In this document: in pieces, positions 33,606-43,461 of the stretch
Layout of the letters: every line of letters begins with the position of its first letter
Position numbering within the stretch: position 1 is the stretch's first letter
Source of the DNA: Eubacteriaceae bacterium ES3
Lineage (GTDB): Bacteria; Bacillota; Clostridia; Eubacteriales; Eubacteriaceae
Length of the DNA stretch: 64,000 nucleotides
Assembly (NCBI GenBank): GCA_030586155.1
Contig: CP130741.1
Span: 614,680-678,679, forward strand
Direction: 5' to 3'
The notes under the pieces: model-generated
What the model was told of the DNA's origin: nothing
The model's database searches: none
The model's input: the letters and a program-made list of their open reading frames with translations, nothing else
Made by a program: the position numbers and the translations under genes

Positions 33606-33632
33606 AAGCTACCAAAAATGGTAGCTTTTTTT
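33606..33632 (+). terminator. Intrinsic terminator, riboswitch expression platform
   Basis: AAGCTACCA / TGGTAGCTT stem with AAAA loop and seven Ts, between the aptamer and the first gene of the operon (starts 33715). Confidence 0.88.
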
Positions 33633-33714
33633 GTTTATTTTGCTAGTACTTTAATAAGTAATAGTCTATTTATGAATAATCGATCCGTTTTGCGATCTAC
33701 AGAGGAGGGAAAGC

Positions 33715-34101
33715 TTGAGTATATTCGTTAATATTGGAACTGTATTAGTCGGAATTATAGTAATTATTATTGTTTTCCGTCTGATGATTGAGAAAAAAAT
33801 GTCCGAATCGCAATCAGTATTATGGATTGCAATTGGATTGATTGCAATTGTCCTTGGAGTTTTTCCCAGTGTAATTCCAATGATCGCTGCAAAACTGGGA
33901 ATATGGTATCCTCCGGCAGTGCTGTTACTAGTTGTTTCAATTGGATTATTATTGATTGTTTTTAGAAATTCAATCGTGGCTTCAATTCATTCAGATGAAC
34001 TGCATGAGCTGGCAATTCAGATCGCTTTGTTGAAGGATGAAAATAAGGAATTGAAAATGCAGTTAAGCGAAATAAAAACGGAAGAGGTTGATTGTCATTA
34101 A
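33715..34101 (+). CDS. DUF2304 small membrane protein
   Basis: 128 residues with three hydrophobic segments (about 5-22, 35-56, 66-84) and a charged coiled-coil-like tail (LKDENKELKMQLSEIK). DUF2304 proteins accompany polysaccharide glycosyltransferases. TTG start behind GAGGAGGG; overlaps the next gene by 14 bp. Confidence 0.78.
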   Translation: MSIFVNIGTVLVGIIVIIIVFRLMIEKKMSESQSVLWIAIGLIAIVLGVFPSVIPMIAAKLGIWYPPAVLLLVVSIGLLLIVFRNSIVASIHSDELHELAIQIALLKDENKELKMQLSEIKTEEVDCH

Positions 34102-36391
34102 AGTATTAGTATGTGGTTCATATAAGAGTGCCTTTCAACAAAAGTTGTGTGCTCGATTGAAAAAGGAGAAACATGATGTATTTGTCCTGACAGGTGAGGA
34201 TACAGGGGATATTAAATCAGTTCATGTTTTTCAAGATTATAGGTTTGCATTTAACAGCGAAAGTATAACAAGTATTATGAAGAGTGTGACGCCGGAAATT
34301 GTTATTTTTTGTGGTGCTCAGGATGAGAGTTATGATTGGGAAAACTCAACAGTATATTTTGTTCAGTATATTTCTGGTTTGATGAACATTCTTTTGTGTG
34401 CAAATGCAATAATGGTTAAAAAGTTTATTTATTTATCAACCTGCAATGTTTTCGATGGAAATGTCGAAGAGGTAGTTAACGAAATGACAATCCCGATAGC
34501 AGTAAGCGAGCGATCAAAGAGAATCCTTCAAGGCGAGCAGGTTTGCCGAACTAATCTGGGTGGGGATAAGAATTTCGAAACTATAATTGTTCGTTTGCCG
34601 GAGATATATGGTATCGAAGGAAGCTACTACACACCTGGCATCTGTGCTGAGATGGCAAATGTTAGTTTAAATCGGCTGATAATAGAAATGGATCACTCCA
34701 AAAAATATAATCTGATGCATCTTGACGATGCGGTGGATGGCATTTACAAAGTTATCATTTCGAAAAGTGATGTTCATTTAGAATTACCGGAAGTTGTACA
34801 TACAGATAGTAGTTATAAATTAAACAGTGTCAGTATGCAGGAACCAATTATTCATTTTACAACCGATGAATTGAATACTCAAAGAGAAATTAAGGAAGTC
34901 TTTGAAAAATGCAGTGAGATTACTATTGAAAGTATTGAGGGAGATGAACAACAGGATACGGTTTTTCAGAAAAAAAACTATCCCAAATTTGAATCTTTAA
35001 CTCAAAAATTTTACGGATTTTCACCCAAGTATCCCCTAGAGGCGGGCATTTGCGATTTTTATAAAAAATTCAGTAAATTAGCCGGTGACCGAAACGGCAA
35101 TAAAAATAAAAGAATAACCAATCAAACGGAGAAAATAAAAAAAATAAAAAAAATCTTTATGCCGTTAATTGAAACGGTACTTGCATTTATTATTGTCCAG
35201 ATGTTTATAATTCTGACTCAAAGAGCGGTTTTCCATCAGGTTGTTGATGTTTATCTATTGTATGTCATTGTGATTGCTGTTACGCTTGGTTCGATGCCCG
35301 CGGTCATAGCGTTTTTTTTAAGTGTAATAGGGAAGCTTGGTCTGATTTTTACGGACGGAAATTTAATTGAGAGTATTACGAATTATGAATTGTATCTATG
35401 GATGATTCAGCTATTCCTGATTTCAATTTTGACAGGCTACATTAAAGATTACTACAAGCGGATGATGTCAAATATGAAGGAGGAAAACATTTATTTAAAA
35501 CATGAGCTGGAGAGTGTTAAAGAAATTAATACCAGCAATGTCGAAGTGAAAAATGTGTTTGAAGAAAGACTAGTCAATTATCGGGACAGCTATGCTAAAG
35601 TATCCGAGATGTTGTCTGAATTAGATGAACTGGAAGCAATTGCGGTTATGTTTAAAGCAGCACCCGTTATTGCAAAAATTATCAATAGTCCAGATGTTGC
35701 AATCTATATCTATGAGTCAAAATATGATTACTGTCGTTTAATCGCAGCAACTACTGAAACCGTACGAAAAAAGGGCAAAAGTTTCAAACTGCAAAACTTT
35801 TCTGGTTTGTCGGAAACAATAAAAACCAAGGGCGTTTTTATGAACCGGACGTTGAAGGCTGGCTATCCAATGCTGGCATCTGGGACCTATAATGAGGAAA
35901 AGCTTGAAGTTATCATTATGGTTTGGTCAATGGAAATTGATAAAATTAATCTGCATGTCAGCAATATGTTAAGTATGGCCAGCAAGTCAATAGAGCGGTC
36001 AATGTCTCGAGCCGTAACTTATATGAACTCGGTTAAGCAGGATGCCTATATTGCCGGAACCAACATATTGGAAACGAAAGCATTCCGAAATATGCTGGAG
36101 ATTTACTGTCAGGGGGAATATGAAGGGATTTTAGAGTACTCTTTACTGATTGTATTATTTTCCGAATTTTCAGAAGAACAGCTTTTTAAAAAGCTTGATC
36201 ATGTGACACGGGAAACAGATTATTTGGGACTTGGAACAGATGGGAAAGTTTACGTTTTACTGACAAATTCTAATGAGCTTGAAACAAAAAATGTGATTGG
36301 GCGGTTTGCTGAAAATGGGATAGATGTTGCTTCAGTGAAGCGTGAAACGGGTAAAACGGTGGATGAAGTCTTTACCAAAGTCTTAATATAA
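34088..36391 (+). CDS. pelD: PelD-like c-di-GMP receptor fused to an N-terminal SDR/epimerase domain
   Basis: 767 residues. Residues 1-270 resemble an extended SDR (epimerase) domain (IYLSTCNVFDGN, RLPEIYGIEGSYY, MHLDDAVDGIYKVI), but the YxxxK tyrosine is replaced (SERSKRILQGE), so it may be inactive. About 355-460 hold roughly four membrane segments, 470-510 a coiled coil, 520-640 a GAF-like domain, and 650-767 a degenerate GGDEF-like domain. An RETD (RxxD, residues about 708-711) corresponds to the c-di-GMP site of PelD. Role: allosteric activation of Pel export. TTG start. Confidence 0.72.
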   Translation: MIVIKVLVCGSYKSAFQQKLCARLKKEKHDVFVLTGEDTGDIKSVHVFQDYRFAFNSESITSIMKSVTPEIVIFCGAQDESYDWENSTVYFVQYISGLMNILLCANAIMVKKFIYLSTCNVFDGNVEEVVNEMTIPIAVSERSKRILQGEQVCRTNLGGDKNFETIIVRLPEIYGIEGSYYTPGICAEMANVSLNRLIIEMDHSKKYNLMHLDDAVDGIYKVIISKSDVHLELPEVVHTDSSYKLNSVSMQEPIIHFTTDELNTQREIKEVFEKCSEITIESIEGDEQQDTVFQKKNYPKFESLTQKFYGFSPKYPLEAGICDFYKKFSKLAGDRNGNKNKRITNQTEKIKKIKKIFMPLIETVLAFIIVQMFIILTQRAVFHQVVDVYLLYVIVIAVTLGSMPAVIAFFLSVIGKLGLIFTDGNLIESITNYELYLWMIQLFLISILTGYIKDYYKRMMSNMKEENIYLKHELESVKEINTSNVEVKNVFEERLVNYRDSYAKVSEMLSELDELEAIAVMFKAAPVIAKIINSPDVAIYIYESKYDYCRLIAATTETVRKKGKSFKLQNFSGLSETIKTKGVFMNRTLKAGYPMLASGTYNEEKLEVIIMVWSMEIDKINLHVSNMLSMASKSIERSMSRAVTYMNSVKQDAYIAGTNILETKAFRNMLEIYCQGEYEGILEYSLLIVLFSEFSEEQLFKKLDHVTRETDYLGLGTDGKVYVLLTNSNELETKNVIGRFAENGIDVASVKRETGKTVDEVFTKVLI

Positions 36392-36409
36392 ATTTAAAGG
36401 CGGTAAAAA

Positions 36410-37327
36410 ATGGAAACAGCGACAATTATATTAAGGATAGCAGTAATATTGAGTGCCGTTATTACATTAGGTTATGTAATTGCCATGTGCTTAAAAAAAC
36501 AGGTTAAACGGGCGATGCTTGTGGGTGGAATGATGATAATTTGCCCAATTTTAGGGCCCTTCATTTTTGCGGTGTCATATTTATTAATGCAGATATTTAA
36601 ACGAACAAATGTCGCTTTTCTTAGTCGGGAGGAATTAAGTTTTAATAGAGAGAAGGTCAAAGTTCAGTTAGGCGATGATCTGCAGCGTGGCCTCAATAAG
36701 GTGCCGGTGGAAGAAGCGTTGCTGGAGTCAAGCAATGAGAATATGCGACGAGTTCTTCTGGATGTTTTAAAAACTGATATTGAAGGGGCCGTTCCAATTC
36801 TGGTAGATGCGGTAAACAGTGAGGATAGTGAAGTTTCACATTACGCTTCATCGGCATTATCGGACGTTTTGGCAAAATTCAAACGCAGTCAGAAAAAATA
36901 TGATGAGCTTTATTGGCAAAATGAATTCGATCAGGAGCTTTTGAAGGACTATACTCAGTTGGTGCTTAAATACTTGTCTTTTGGGATTCTTTCGGATATG
37001 GAACAGAACCAGTATCTGGATTTATATGAGAAATTGATGCGAAAGCGTCATCAGGACTTCAAAGAAGGACTGGCAGCGGAAGAATATGAGGAGTGGATTC
37101 TTTTGTTGGCAAAAAGTGGTCGACCAGAGCAGGCTAACAAATGGTTGTCTCTGCTTAATATAGCTCATCCCGTTCATTTGGCTACCTGGAGAGCTAAGAT
37201 CAAGTTTTATTATGGACAGCAAGACTATGTCTTGTTTGAGAAGACAATCAGAGATATCAAAAATTCTTCTGTATTTTTAGATGCTGAGACATTGGAGATT
37301 GTCAGATATTTTCAGTTCATTGATTAG
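36410..37327 (+). CDS. pelE: PelE-like membrane protein with helical repeats
   Basis: 305 residues: two N-terminal membrane segments (about 5-25 and 38-62), then a soluble alpha-helical region with HEAT/TPR-like character (VEEALLESSNENMRRVLLDVLKTDIEGAVPILVDAVNSEDSEVSHYASSAL). Position directly after pelD and topology fit PelE, a partner in the inner-membrane Pel complex. Sequence identity alone would not decide it. Confidence 0.6.
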   Translation: METATIILRIAVILSAVITLGYVIAMCLKKQVKRAMLVGGMMIICPILGPFIFAVSYLLMQIFKRTNVAFLSREELSFNREKVKVQLGDDLQRGLNKVPVEEALLESSNENMRRVLLDVLKTDIEGAVPILVDAVNSEDSEVSHYASSALSDVLAKFKRSQKKYDELYWQNEFDQELLKDYTQLVLKYLSFGILSDMEQNQYLDLYEKLMRKRHQDFKEGLAAEEYEEWILLLAKSGRPEQANKWLSLLNIAHPVHLATWRAKIKFYYGQQDYVLFEKTIRDIKNSSVFLDAETLEIVRYFQFID

Positions 37328-37338
37328 GTAGGGGTAAT

Positions 37339-39528
37339 TTGTATATAAAAAGTGTGTTGGAATTAGTAGTTGTGTTCGCCGTTTATATGATAACAATTTT
37401 TGGTCTGGCAGAGATTGTTGCCAGACCATTTACAAGAAGTAAACGGTTAGTGATTCGCTATTTGATCGATTTGATTGTTGGGCATGTTTACATCGTCAAC
37501 ATGATGTTTTTGTTGGGATACATAAATTTGATTTCGCGGTCAGCTGTAATAATTGCTTTACTGCTGGTAGCAATTCTTATCCGATATATGATTGAACCCA
37601 AACGGATTAATGCCTACTGGCTTGAAAAGTTTAGAGTGTTGACTCAAATTTTTGCCAGAGAGTATGGTGTTCGATTGGTAGTTCGAAATACAAGAAGAAC
37701 ATTTGACTTAAATATAAGAGCTAAGTTAAAAAATATCACGATTAAAAATTTGATTGAGGGCATATTTGTTGCCGGTGTACTTGGGATCCAAATTTATTAT
37801 GCAAGTTATCAGACTTTAAATTTTATTTCTTACGGAGCCCCTGATGTTGAAGTCCATTTATACTGGATTCAATCACTGGTCGGGGGCAAATTGTTTCCTG
37901 CAGGAGTATATCCTTTTGGTATGCATTGCATCGGAGCTGCCCTTAGCCTTATATATGATATTCCAGCGGTAATAATTGCTAGAATGCTTGGCGTTGTGGC
38001 ATCGACTTTTATTATGCTAAATTGTTACATCTTTATCAGCGAGATTTGCAAGCTGAGATATGTTGCGGCAGTAGCCATGATTTTTTATCTTCTAGGAAAT
38101 TACGGTACCTTTTCAACCTATTCCCGTTTTCAGTATATGATTACGCAGGAATATGCCATGCTGTTTTTGTATCCGATGGCAATTTTTTTGTATCGATACC
38201 TGAAAAAGAAAAGAAGAGCTGATCTGTTTTATTTCGGGATGGCATTTTCCTTAACGCTGTCCATTCATTTTTATGTGACTGCGATTGCCCTGTTTTTATG
38301 TCTGGCGGTCGGCATGGTATTTATTATCCATATTATAAAAAACAAACTGTTACTGTCTCTGTTAATTACCGGGATTCTCAGTACATTTATTGCCATTTTA
38401 CCACTTGGAGTTGGGTTGCTTGTCGGTTATGAGCTTGAACAGTCCTTTCAGTATGGCGCAGCTGTGGTTACCAATGATATGGGTCTATACGGCGGTGAAG
38501 AGGAAGAAAAAAATGATCTTACACTAGAAAAACCATATAAAATAAATGAGATTGGGGAGAAAGTAAAGCAAATCCTGTTATCTTACCTCGTTACGACAAA
38601 GCAATACTTCCTTTTTTATCTGATTCCTATGGCTGTCATATTTATCAGCGGTACGATTAGATTAGTGATAAATGCTTTTAATAAAAGAAGTGACTTTGAT
38701 TCGCTTAGATCAATTTCAATTCTTGTATTTGCACTCTTGCTTTTTGCTCATGAATTTGCAATTATTTTCGATTTGCCAGTTATTTTAGATGCTCAGAGGA
38801 ACGCGATTTTTTTGGCTTATCTCAGTCCGGTACTGCTCGCACTATCAACAGACAGTATCTATCAGTGCTTTAGTGAAGTAAGGTGGCTTTCACGTAGTGT
38901 AAATATAATCATGGGCCTTTCTCCTGTTCTTTTAGTTTTTCTGATTATACAGTTTGAATTTGTTAAAGACCACGGATATATCTATTATTTTCAGACAAAA
39001 GGTGCTATGGCTGTGATGGAGGATATTATTCATAATTATGACCAGTATATGTGGACGGTAGTATCGCCAGTTAATGAAACAAGCATTGTTTATAATAATG
39101 GCTATCATTATGAATTAGTCGAGTTTTTGTTTGAACAGGAAGATTATGACGAAGATACAGAAATATTTATTCCCACACCCAATGTTTTTTTTATTATCGA
39201 AAAATTACCGATCGACCGTTATGGTTATGGCTTTACTGCTGATGAGATCAGGGAGCTTGACAGAGAGCCTGTTTCCTTTGATTTGATGATGGAAGACATC
39301 ACCGGTGAAGCTAAACTTGATGACTATTATCACGAGCAAAGGGCAAAACTGATGTCACGAATCTATTATTGGGCACAAGTTTATCAGGTCTTGTTTCCGG
39401 ACGAAATGACGGTTTATTATGAAGATAAAGAGATCATCGTTTATCGCCTAAGACAAAATGCCTATGCCCTTAATAATTTATCAATTGATTATAAAAATTT
39501 GGCCAGAGAGGAAAGTGAAAATGAGTAA
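37339..39528 (+). CDS. Large multi-spanning membrane protein of the Pel-like operon
   Basis: 729 residues with about 12 hydrophobic segments between residues 5 and 560, a loop with acidic patch GGEEEEKND (about 385-395), and a soluble C-terminal domain (about 565-729) rich in Tyr/Asp. The layout resembles GT-C glycosyltransferases or polymerases, but I see no decisive motif. Its place between PelE and a GT2 suggests polymer modification or polymerisation. Confidence 0.7.
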   Translation: MYIKSVLELVVVFAVYMITIFGLAEIVARPFTRSKRLVIRYLIDLIVGHVYIVNMMFLLGYINLISRSAVIIALLLVAILIRYMIEPKRINAYWLEKFRVLTQIFAREYGVRLVVRNTRRTFDLNIRAKLKNITIKNLIEGIFVAGVLGIQIYYASYQTLNFISYGAPDVEVHLYWIQSLVGGKLFPAGVYPFGMHCIGAALSLIYDIPAVIIARMLGVVASTFIMLNCYIFISEICKLRYVAAVAMIFYLLGNYGTFSTYSRFQYMITQEYAMLFLYPMAIFLYRYLKKKRRADLFYFGMAFSLTLSIHFYVTAIALFLCLAVGMVFIIHIIKNKLLLSLLITGILSTFIAILPLGVGLLVGYELEQSFQYGAAVVTNDMGLYGGEEEEKNDLTLEKPYKINEIGEKVKQILLSYLVTTKQYFLFYLIPMAVIFISGTIRLVINAFNKRSDFDSLRSISILVFALLLFAHEFAIIFDLPVILDAQRNAIFLAYLSPVLLALSTDSIYQCFSEVRWLSRSVNIIMGLSPVLLVFLIIQFEFVKDHGYIYYFQTKGAMAVMEDIIHNYDQYMWTVVSPVNETSIVYNNGYHYELVEFLFEQEDYDEDTEIFIPTPNVFFIIEKLPIDRYGYGFTADEIRELDREPVSFDLMMEDITGEAKLDDYYHEQRAKLMSRIYYWAQVYQVLFPDEMTVYYEDKEIIVYRLRQNAYALNNLSIDYKNLAREESENE

Positions 39529-40261
39529 AGTAAGTTTGACGAGAAGTGGTGTTCTGATTATTGTTCCTGCCTACAATGAAGAAGAAAGTATCGGTCCGTT
39601 TCTTGAGACCAGATCATTATCACAGATTGCAATGCAGGCAGATTGGCTGATTGTTAATGATGCTTCAACAGATCAAACTGCAGTAATTGCTGGTAAATAT
39701 GACGTAAAAGTGATCAGTCAGGTTTATAACATGGGCTATGGGGCAGCCCTTCAGCTGGGATATAAATATGCCGTTGAACAGGGTTATGAGTATGTTTTGC
39801 AACTGGATGCCGATGGACAGCATGATATCAGGAATCTAGATCTGGTGTACAAACGATTAACGGATGAAGAAAATCCCTATGATATAGTTATTGGTTCAAG
39901 ATTTCTGGAAAAAAGTGTATCTTATCCTATTGATCCATTGCGCAAAATGAGTATTTTGTTTTTTCGAACTGTGATCAAATGGGTGGGAAAGGCCGATATT
40001 TCGGATCCAACCAGCGGTTTACAGGGACTTGGCAAAACAGCATTTGAATACTATGCAAAATTTGGTCAATTTGACTACAAGTATCCGGATGTCAATATGA
40101 TTATGCAAATGTTACTGCAGGGCTTTAAAATTGCAGAATGTGAAGCGATTATGCATCCCCGAAAGGCGGGTGTTTCTATGCATGTAGGAATTTGGAAGCC
40201 ATGCAAGTATATAGTGCTGATGTTTCTCAGTACAATCAATGCCATTGCCAGAAACAACTAA
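39521..40261 (+). CDS. Family 2 glycosyltransferase (DPM1-like)
   Basis: 246 residues, GT-A fold. IIVPAYNEEESIG at the start, the DxD-like QLDADGQHD, and GSRFLEKS and DPTSGLQGL as in polyprenyl-phosphate sugar transferases. Start ATG 39521 behind GAGGAAAG, overlapping the previous stop by 8 bp. May charge a lipid carrier for the neighbouring membrane protein. Confidence 0.85.
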   Translation: MSKVSLTRSGVLIIVPAYNEEESIGPFLETRSLSQIAMQADWLIVNDASTDQTAVIAGKYDVKVISQVYNMGYGAALQLGYKYAVEQGYEYVLQLDADGQHDIRNLDLVYKRLTDEENPYDIVIGSRFLEKSVSYPIDPLRKMSILFFRTVIKWVGKADISDPTSGLQGLGKTAFEYYAKFGQFDYKYPDVNMIMQMLLQGFKIAECEAIMHPRKAGVSMHVGIWKPCKYIVLMFLSTINAIARNN

Positions 40262-40318
40262 TGGTGTTGTAAAATTATGAAAAGCAGATAAAGAAGACAA
40301 AATGAAAGTGGTAACAGC

Positions 40319-41992
40319 ATGAAAGAACCAATTTTTATAGGACAACGTCTGCGAAAAAGAATTTTTACAGTTATTACGGTAATTCTTTTTCTGTTACTTA
40401 TTATTTTTCAGGTGACCGGCAATTTTTCTTTTATTCGCTATCACGATCCGGAAGAAATCTTACTGGAAGAGATGGAAAATGCTTACCTGGATGAAATGGC
40501 GCTAGAAGTAAAGTCTCTTGGTGGCTTTACTTCAAGTGTTGATCCAGAGATTCTTGTGATTAACGAGGAATATGCACAAAGTAATATGGAAGTATCGGCG
40601 ATTCTTGAAACTCTGGATTGTATGAAAGTCAAATATATGTGTTTAACACGAGCTGAAGTTCAAAGTCAGAATTCTTTGCAGATACCGAATTCGATAGAAA
40701 CTGTGATTATTTCGGGTGATACCGAAGGGGATACACTTTCACAAAGTCAAATTGAATGGCTAAATCAGAAGGGTATTAATTTTATTTATACTTCAATGCC
40801 GAAAGCTGCGGGGATAGAAAAAAATAATCTTTATGGGCTTATGGGCATTAAGGCTTTAAATGGGATTATTGAACAGGTGGGTATGCGTTTTACCGATGAT
40901 GTTTTTCTTGGCGGGCTTCTGGAAGTAAAAGATATTAAATATCAGCTGGAGGATGTTGAGTTAATGGCGTCCTGCAAGGAATATGCTTACGGTTTAAAGG
41001 TTAAAGATGAAGAGGTTGTCGAGCGAAATGAACAGTTGCCGCCACTGTTGTGGAGGAATACCTATGGTGACAGCAAAGTGTTTGTGGTAAATGGAGACTA
41101 CTTTACATCGAATATGGGCTATGGCTTATTGACGGCCATGCTTGTTTCACTCCATGGCGATAACTATATGTATCCGGTGGCAAATATGTCGGTTATGATA
41201 TTTGACTCCATTCCTTATGATGGCTTGGCCAATGAAGAATTGCTGCAAGAATTATACAGCCGGGATTCTTTGCAGTTTCAAACAGATATTCTGCTGCCCA
41301 GTTTAATCAGTACTTGTCGACGGTTGGATATTATTCCGACATTTTATACCTCATCAGATGAAACGTTAAGACAAATGGATTATTTTCGCAGATCAATCCT
41401 TGATTTGCACGGGGAGTTGATCTTTTCAGAATCTGCCCAGGTCAGTGCCAGGGATATCTCGATTCCCGAAGGAAAAATATGGGACCAGTATCCTGATATA
41501 CCGGTTATTATAACTGGATTCGAGAAAAGCGATGCCGATATTTTACGGCTATATTCGATCAGTTCAACTTTTGGTGCAATTATCCATCGCGTCGATACAG
41601 CCGAAGTGATTGTTCCCGAAACTGAAGCCGACAATTGGGTAAATGTTGAAAAAGAGTTTTCTAAGTATATCGCCTTATATCTAGATGATTTTGCGCCTCT
41701 TGAGGAATTAACAGCATCAGATGCGTCGATACGCTTTATGGAATATCGTTATATGATGCCGACAATTACATATGAAGAAAATAAAATTTTAGCTAAAATT
41801 GATAATATGACGGACCAGGCAAGTTTTGTGCTTCGTACGGATAAAGAGATTGAAGAGGTGGATGGCGGTCAGTATTATGAGATAGATGAAAATGCTTATT
41901 TAATTGAAACAACGAATGAAGAATTCTCAATTCAATTAAAAAATCCGGAAAACGATATCTTTCAGGGGAATTTTTTAAGTGTGCAGAAGTGA
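40319..41992 (+). CDS. DUF2194 protein, membrane-anchored, deacetylase-like (PelA-like role)
   Basis: 557 residues with one N-terminal membrane segment (about 14-34) and a large extracellular part. A GATase-like first domain (ILVINEEYAQSN, TVIISGDTEG) is followed by a region with MSVMIFDSIPYDGLANEE and LISTCRRLDIIPTFYTSSDE resembling the NodB-type fold. DUF2194 proteins occur in Pel loci of Firmicutes in place of PelA deacetylase. The canonical metal Asp-His-His set is not clear, so activity is uncertain. Confidence 0.6.
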   Translation: MKEPIFIGQRLRKRIFTVITVILFLLLIIFQVTGNFSFIRYHDPEEILLEEMENAYLDEMALEVKSLGGFTSSVDPEILVINEEYAQSNMEVSAILETLDCMKVKYMCLTRAEVQSQNSLQIPNSIETVIISGDTEGDTLSQSQIEWLNQKGINFIYTSMPKAAGIEKNNLYGLMGIKALNGIIEQVGMRFTDDVFLGGLLEVKDIKYQLEDVELMASCKEYAYGLKVKDEEVVERNEQLPPLLWRNTYGDSKVFVVNGDYFTSNMGYGLLTAMLVSLHGDNYMYPVANMSVMIFDSIPYDGLANEELLQELYSRDSLQFQTDILLPSLISTCRRLDIIPTFYTSSDETLRQMDYFRRSILDLHGELIFSESAQVSARDISIPEGKIWDQYPDIPVIITGFEKSDADILRLYSISSTFGAIIHRVDTAEVIVPETEADNWVNVEKEFSKYIALYLDDFAPLEELTASDASIRFMEYRYMMPTITYEENKILAKIDNMTDQASFVLRTDKEIEEVDGGQYYEIDENAYLIETTNEEFSIQLKNPENDIFQGNFLSVQK

Positions 41993-42024
41993 AACTAATA
42001 AGTTAGTCAGGAAACGGATAAAAA

Positions 42025-43461
42025 ATGAAAATATGTATGATTGTTGAAGGGGCTTATCCTTACGTTACTGGGGGTGTCTCGAGTTGGGTGCATCAGGCGA
42101 TTACAGAAATGTCTGAACACGAATTTGTGCTCATTACGTTGGGTGCCAGCCGAAAAGAAGAAAGAAAAATTAAATATCGAATTCCTCAAAATGTAATTGG
42201 GGCATATGAGTTTTTTTTACAGGATGAGGTTGAGGTTACGGGAAATAAGCAGGTGCGATTTAAAAAGCGTGAATATGAGGCTTTTGAAAGTCTTTTTTTC
42301 GGTGATGGTGCAGACTGGGAAACCGTAATGCAGTATTTTAAAGTGCATCCAACTTCGCTAGATGCCATGCTGATGGGTAAAGAGTTTTTAAAGATGGTCA
42401 TGTCCTATTATCGATCCAATTTCAAAAGGGTGGTCTTTTCTGACTTTTTATGGACCATGCGTTCCATCTATTTGCCCTTATTTTCGATACTGACATCTAA
42501 GGTGCCAGAGGCCGATCTTTATCATTGTCTGTCAACCGGTTATGCCGGGGTATTAGGGTGTATGTGCAAGTATTTTTACAATAAACCCTTGCTAATTTCC
42601 GAGCATGGCATCTATACAAGAGAGCGTGAGGAAGAAATTATTAAGGCGGATTGGGTAAGAGGGATTTACAAGGATCTATGGATTAACCAATTTAAAAAAT
42701 TTTCTGATATATCTTATCAGCAGGCTGATACTATTACGGCCCTTTATCCAGGAAACCGAGATTTGCAGGTGGAATTTGGCTGTCCGCCTGATAAAGTCAG
42801 AATTATTCCCAATGGCATAGACGTTAAAGATTTTGAAGGTATACCTGGAAAAAATTCCGATGATCCATATATTAATATTGGAGCAATTTTGAGGGTGGCA
42901 CCAATCAAAGATGTAAAAACGATGCTTAATGCCTTTGCTGCGGCAAAAAAGCGGAATAATCGACTTAAGTTATGGATTATGGGGCCTCTAGATGAACAGC
43001 CGGAATATGTTAGAGAATGTCAGGATATGGTTTCCTATATGGAAATCAGAGATGTTGTGTTTACCGGGCAGATTAATATTAAAGAATATATTGGCAAGAT
43101 GGATTTTTTAGTGTTGAGCAGTTTAAGTGAAGGCCAACCGCTTGTTATTCTGGAAGGTTATGCAGCAAAAAAACCATTTATTGCTACCAATGTCGGCGAC
43201 TGCAAGGGTCTTATTGAAGGATATCAGGATGGCTTGGGAGATGCTGGTGTGATCGTTCCGGTAATGAATATTGCAAAAATGGCAGAGGCCATGCTATTGC
43301 TGGCGGAAAAAAAGGAGATGCGCTTAAAAATGGGCGAAGCGGGCTATCAGAGAGCCTTGAATTATGGAAAAAGTGAATGCTTTAACAGCTATCGGTTACT
43401 GTATAAAGAATTAATAAAAAATAGTAAAGGGGGGCAAAAAAATGGCGGGTATCGGCTTTGA
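42025..43461 (+). CDS. pelF: Pel glycosyltransferase PelF (GT4)
   Basis: 478-residue cytosolic GT-B transferase. The start MKICMIVEGAYPYVTGGVSSWVHQ is a PelF hallmark. The middle has LISEHGIYTREREEEI and RIIPNGIDVKDF; the C-terminal nucleotide-binding part has VLSSLSEGQPLVILEGYAAKKPF with the ExFG..E-type motif (SEGQPLVILE). Polymerises the Pel chain from UDP-sugars. Overlaps pelG by 20 bp. Confidence 0.93.
   Translation: MKICMIVEGAYPYVTGGVSSWVHQAITEMSEHEFVLITLGASRKEERKIKYRIPQNVIGAYEFFLQDEVEVTGNKQVRFKKREYEAFESLFFGDGADWETVMQYFKVHPTSLDAMLMGKEFLKMVMSYYRSNFKRVVFSDFLWTMRSIYLPLFSILTSKVPEADLYHCLSTGYAGVLGCMCKYFYNKPLLISEHGIYTREREEEIIKADWVRGIYKDLWINQFKKFSDISYQQADTITALYPGNRDLQVEFGCPPDKVRIIPNGIDVKDFEGIPGKNSDDPYINIGAILRVAPIKDVKTMLNAFAAAKKRNNRLKLWIMGPLDEQPEYVRECQDMVSYMEIRDVVFTGQINIKEYIGKMDFLVLSSLSEGQPLVILEGYAAKKPFIATNVGDCKGLIEGYQDGLGDAGVIVPVMNIAKMAEAMLLLAEKKEMRLKMGEAGYQRALNYGKSECFNSYRLLYKELIKNSKGGQKNGGYRL

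Noticed and set aside
33518-33632. Reading the Pel leader as a T-box or SAM riboswitch
   Set aside because: No T-box sequence or SAM core; the GGCAAA, GACGCAAAGC and CTAAGG set is specific to the c-di-GMP-I class.
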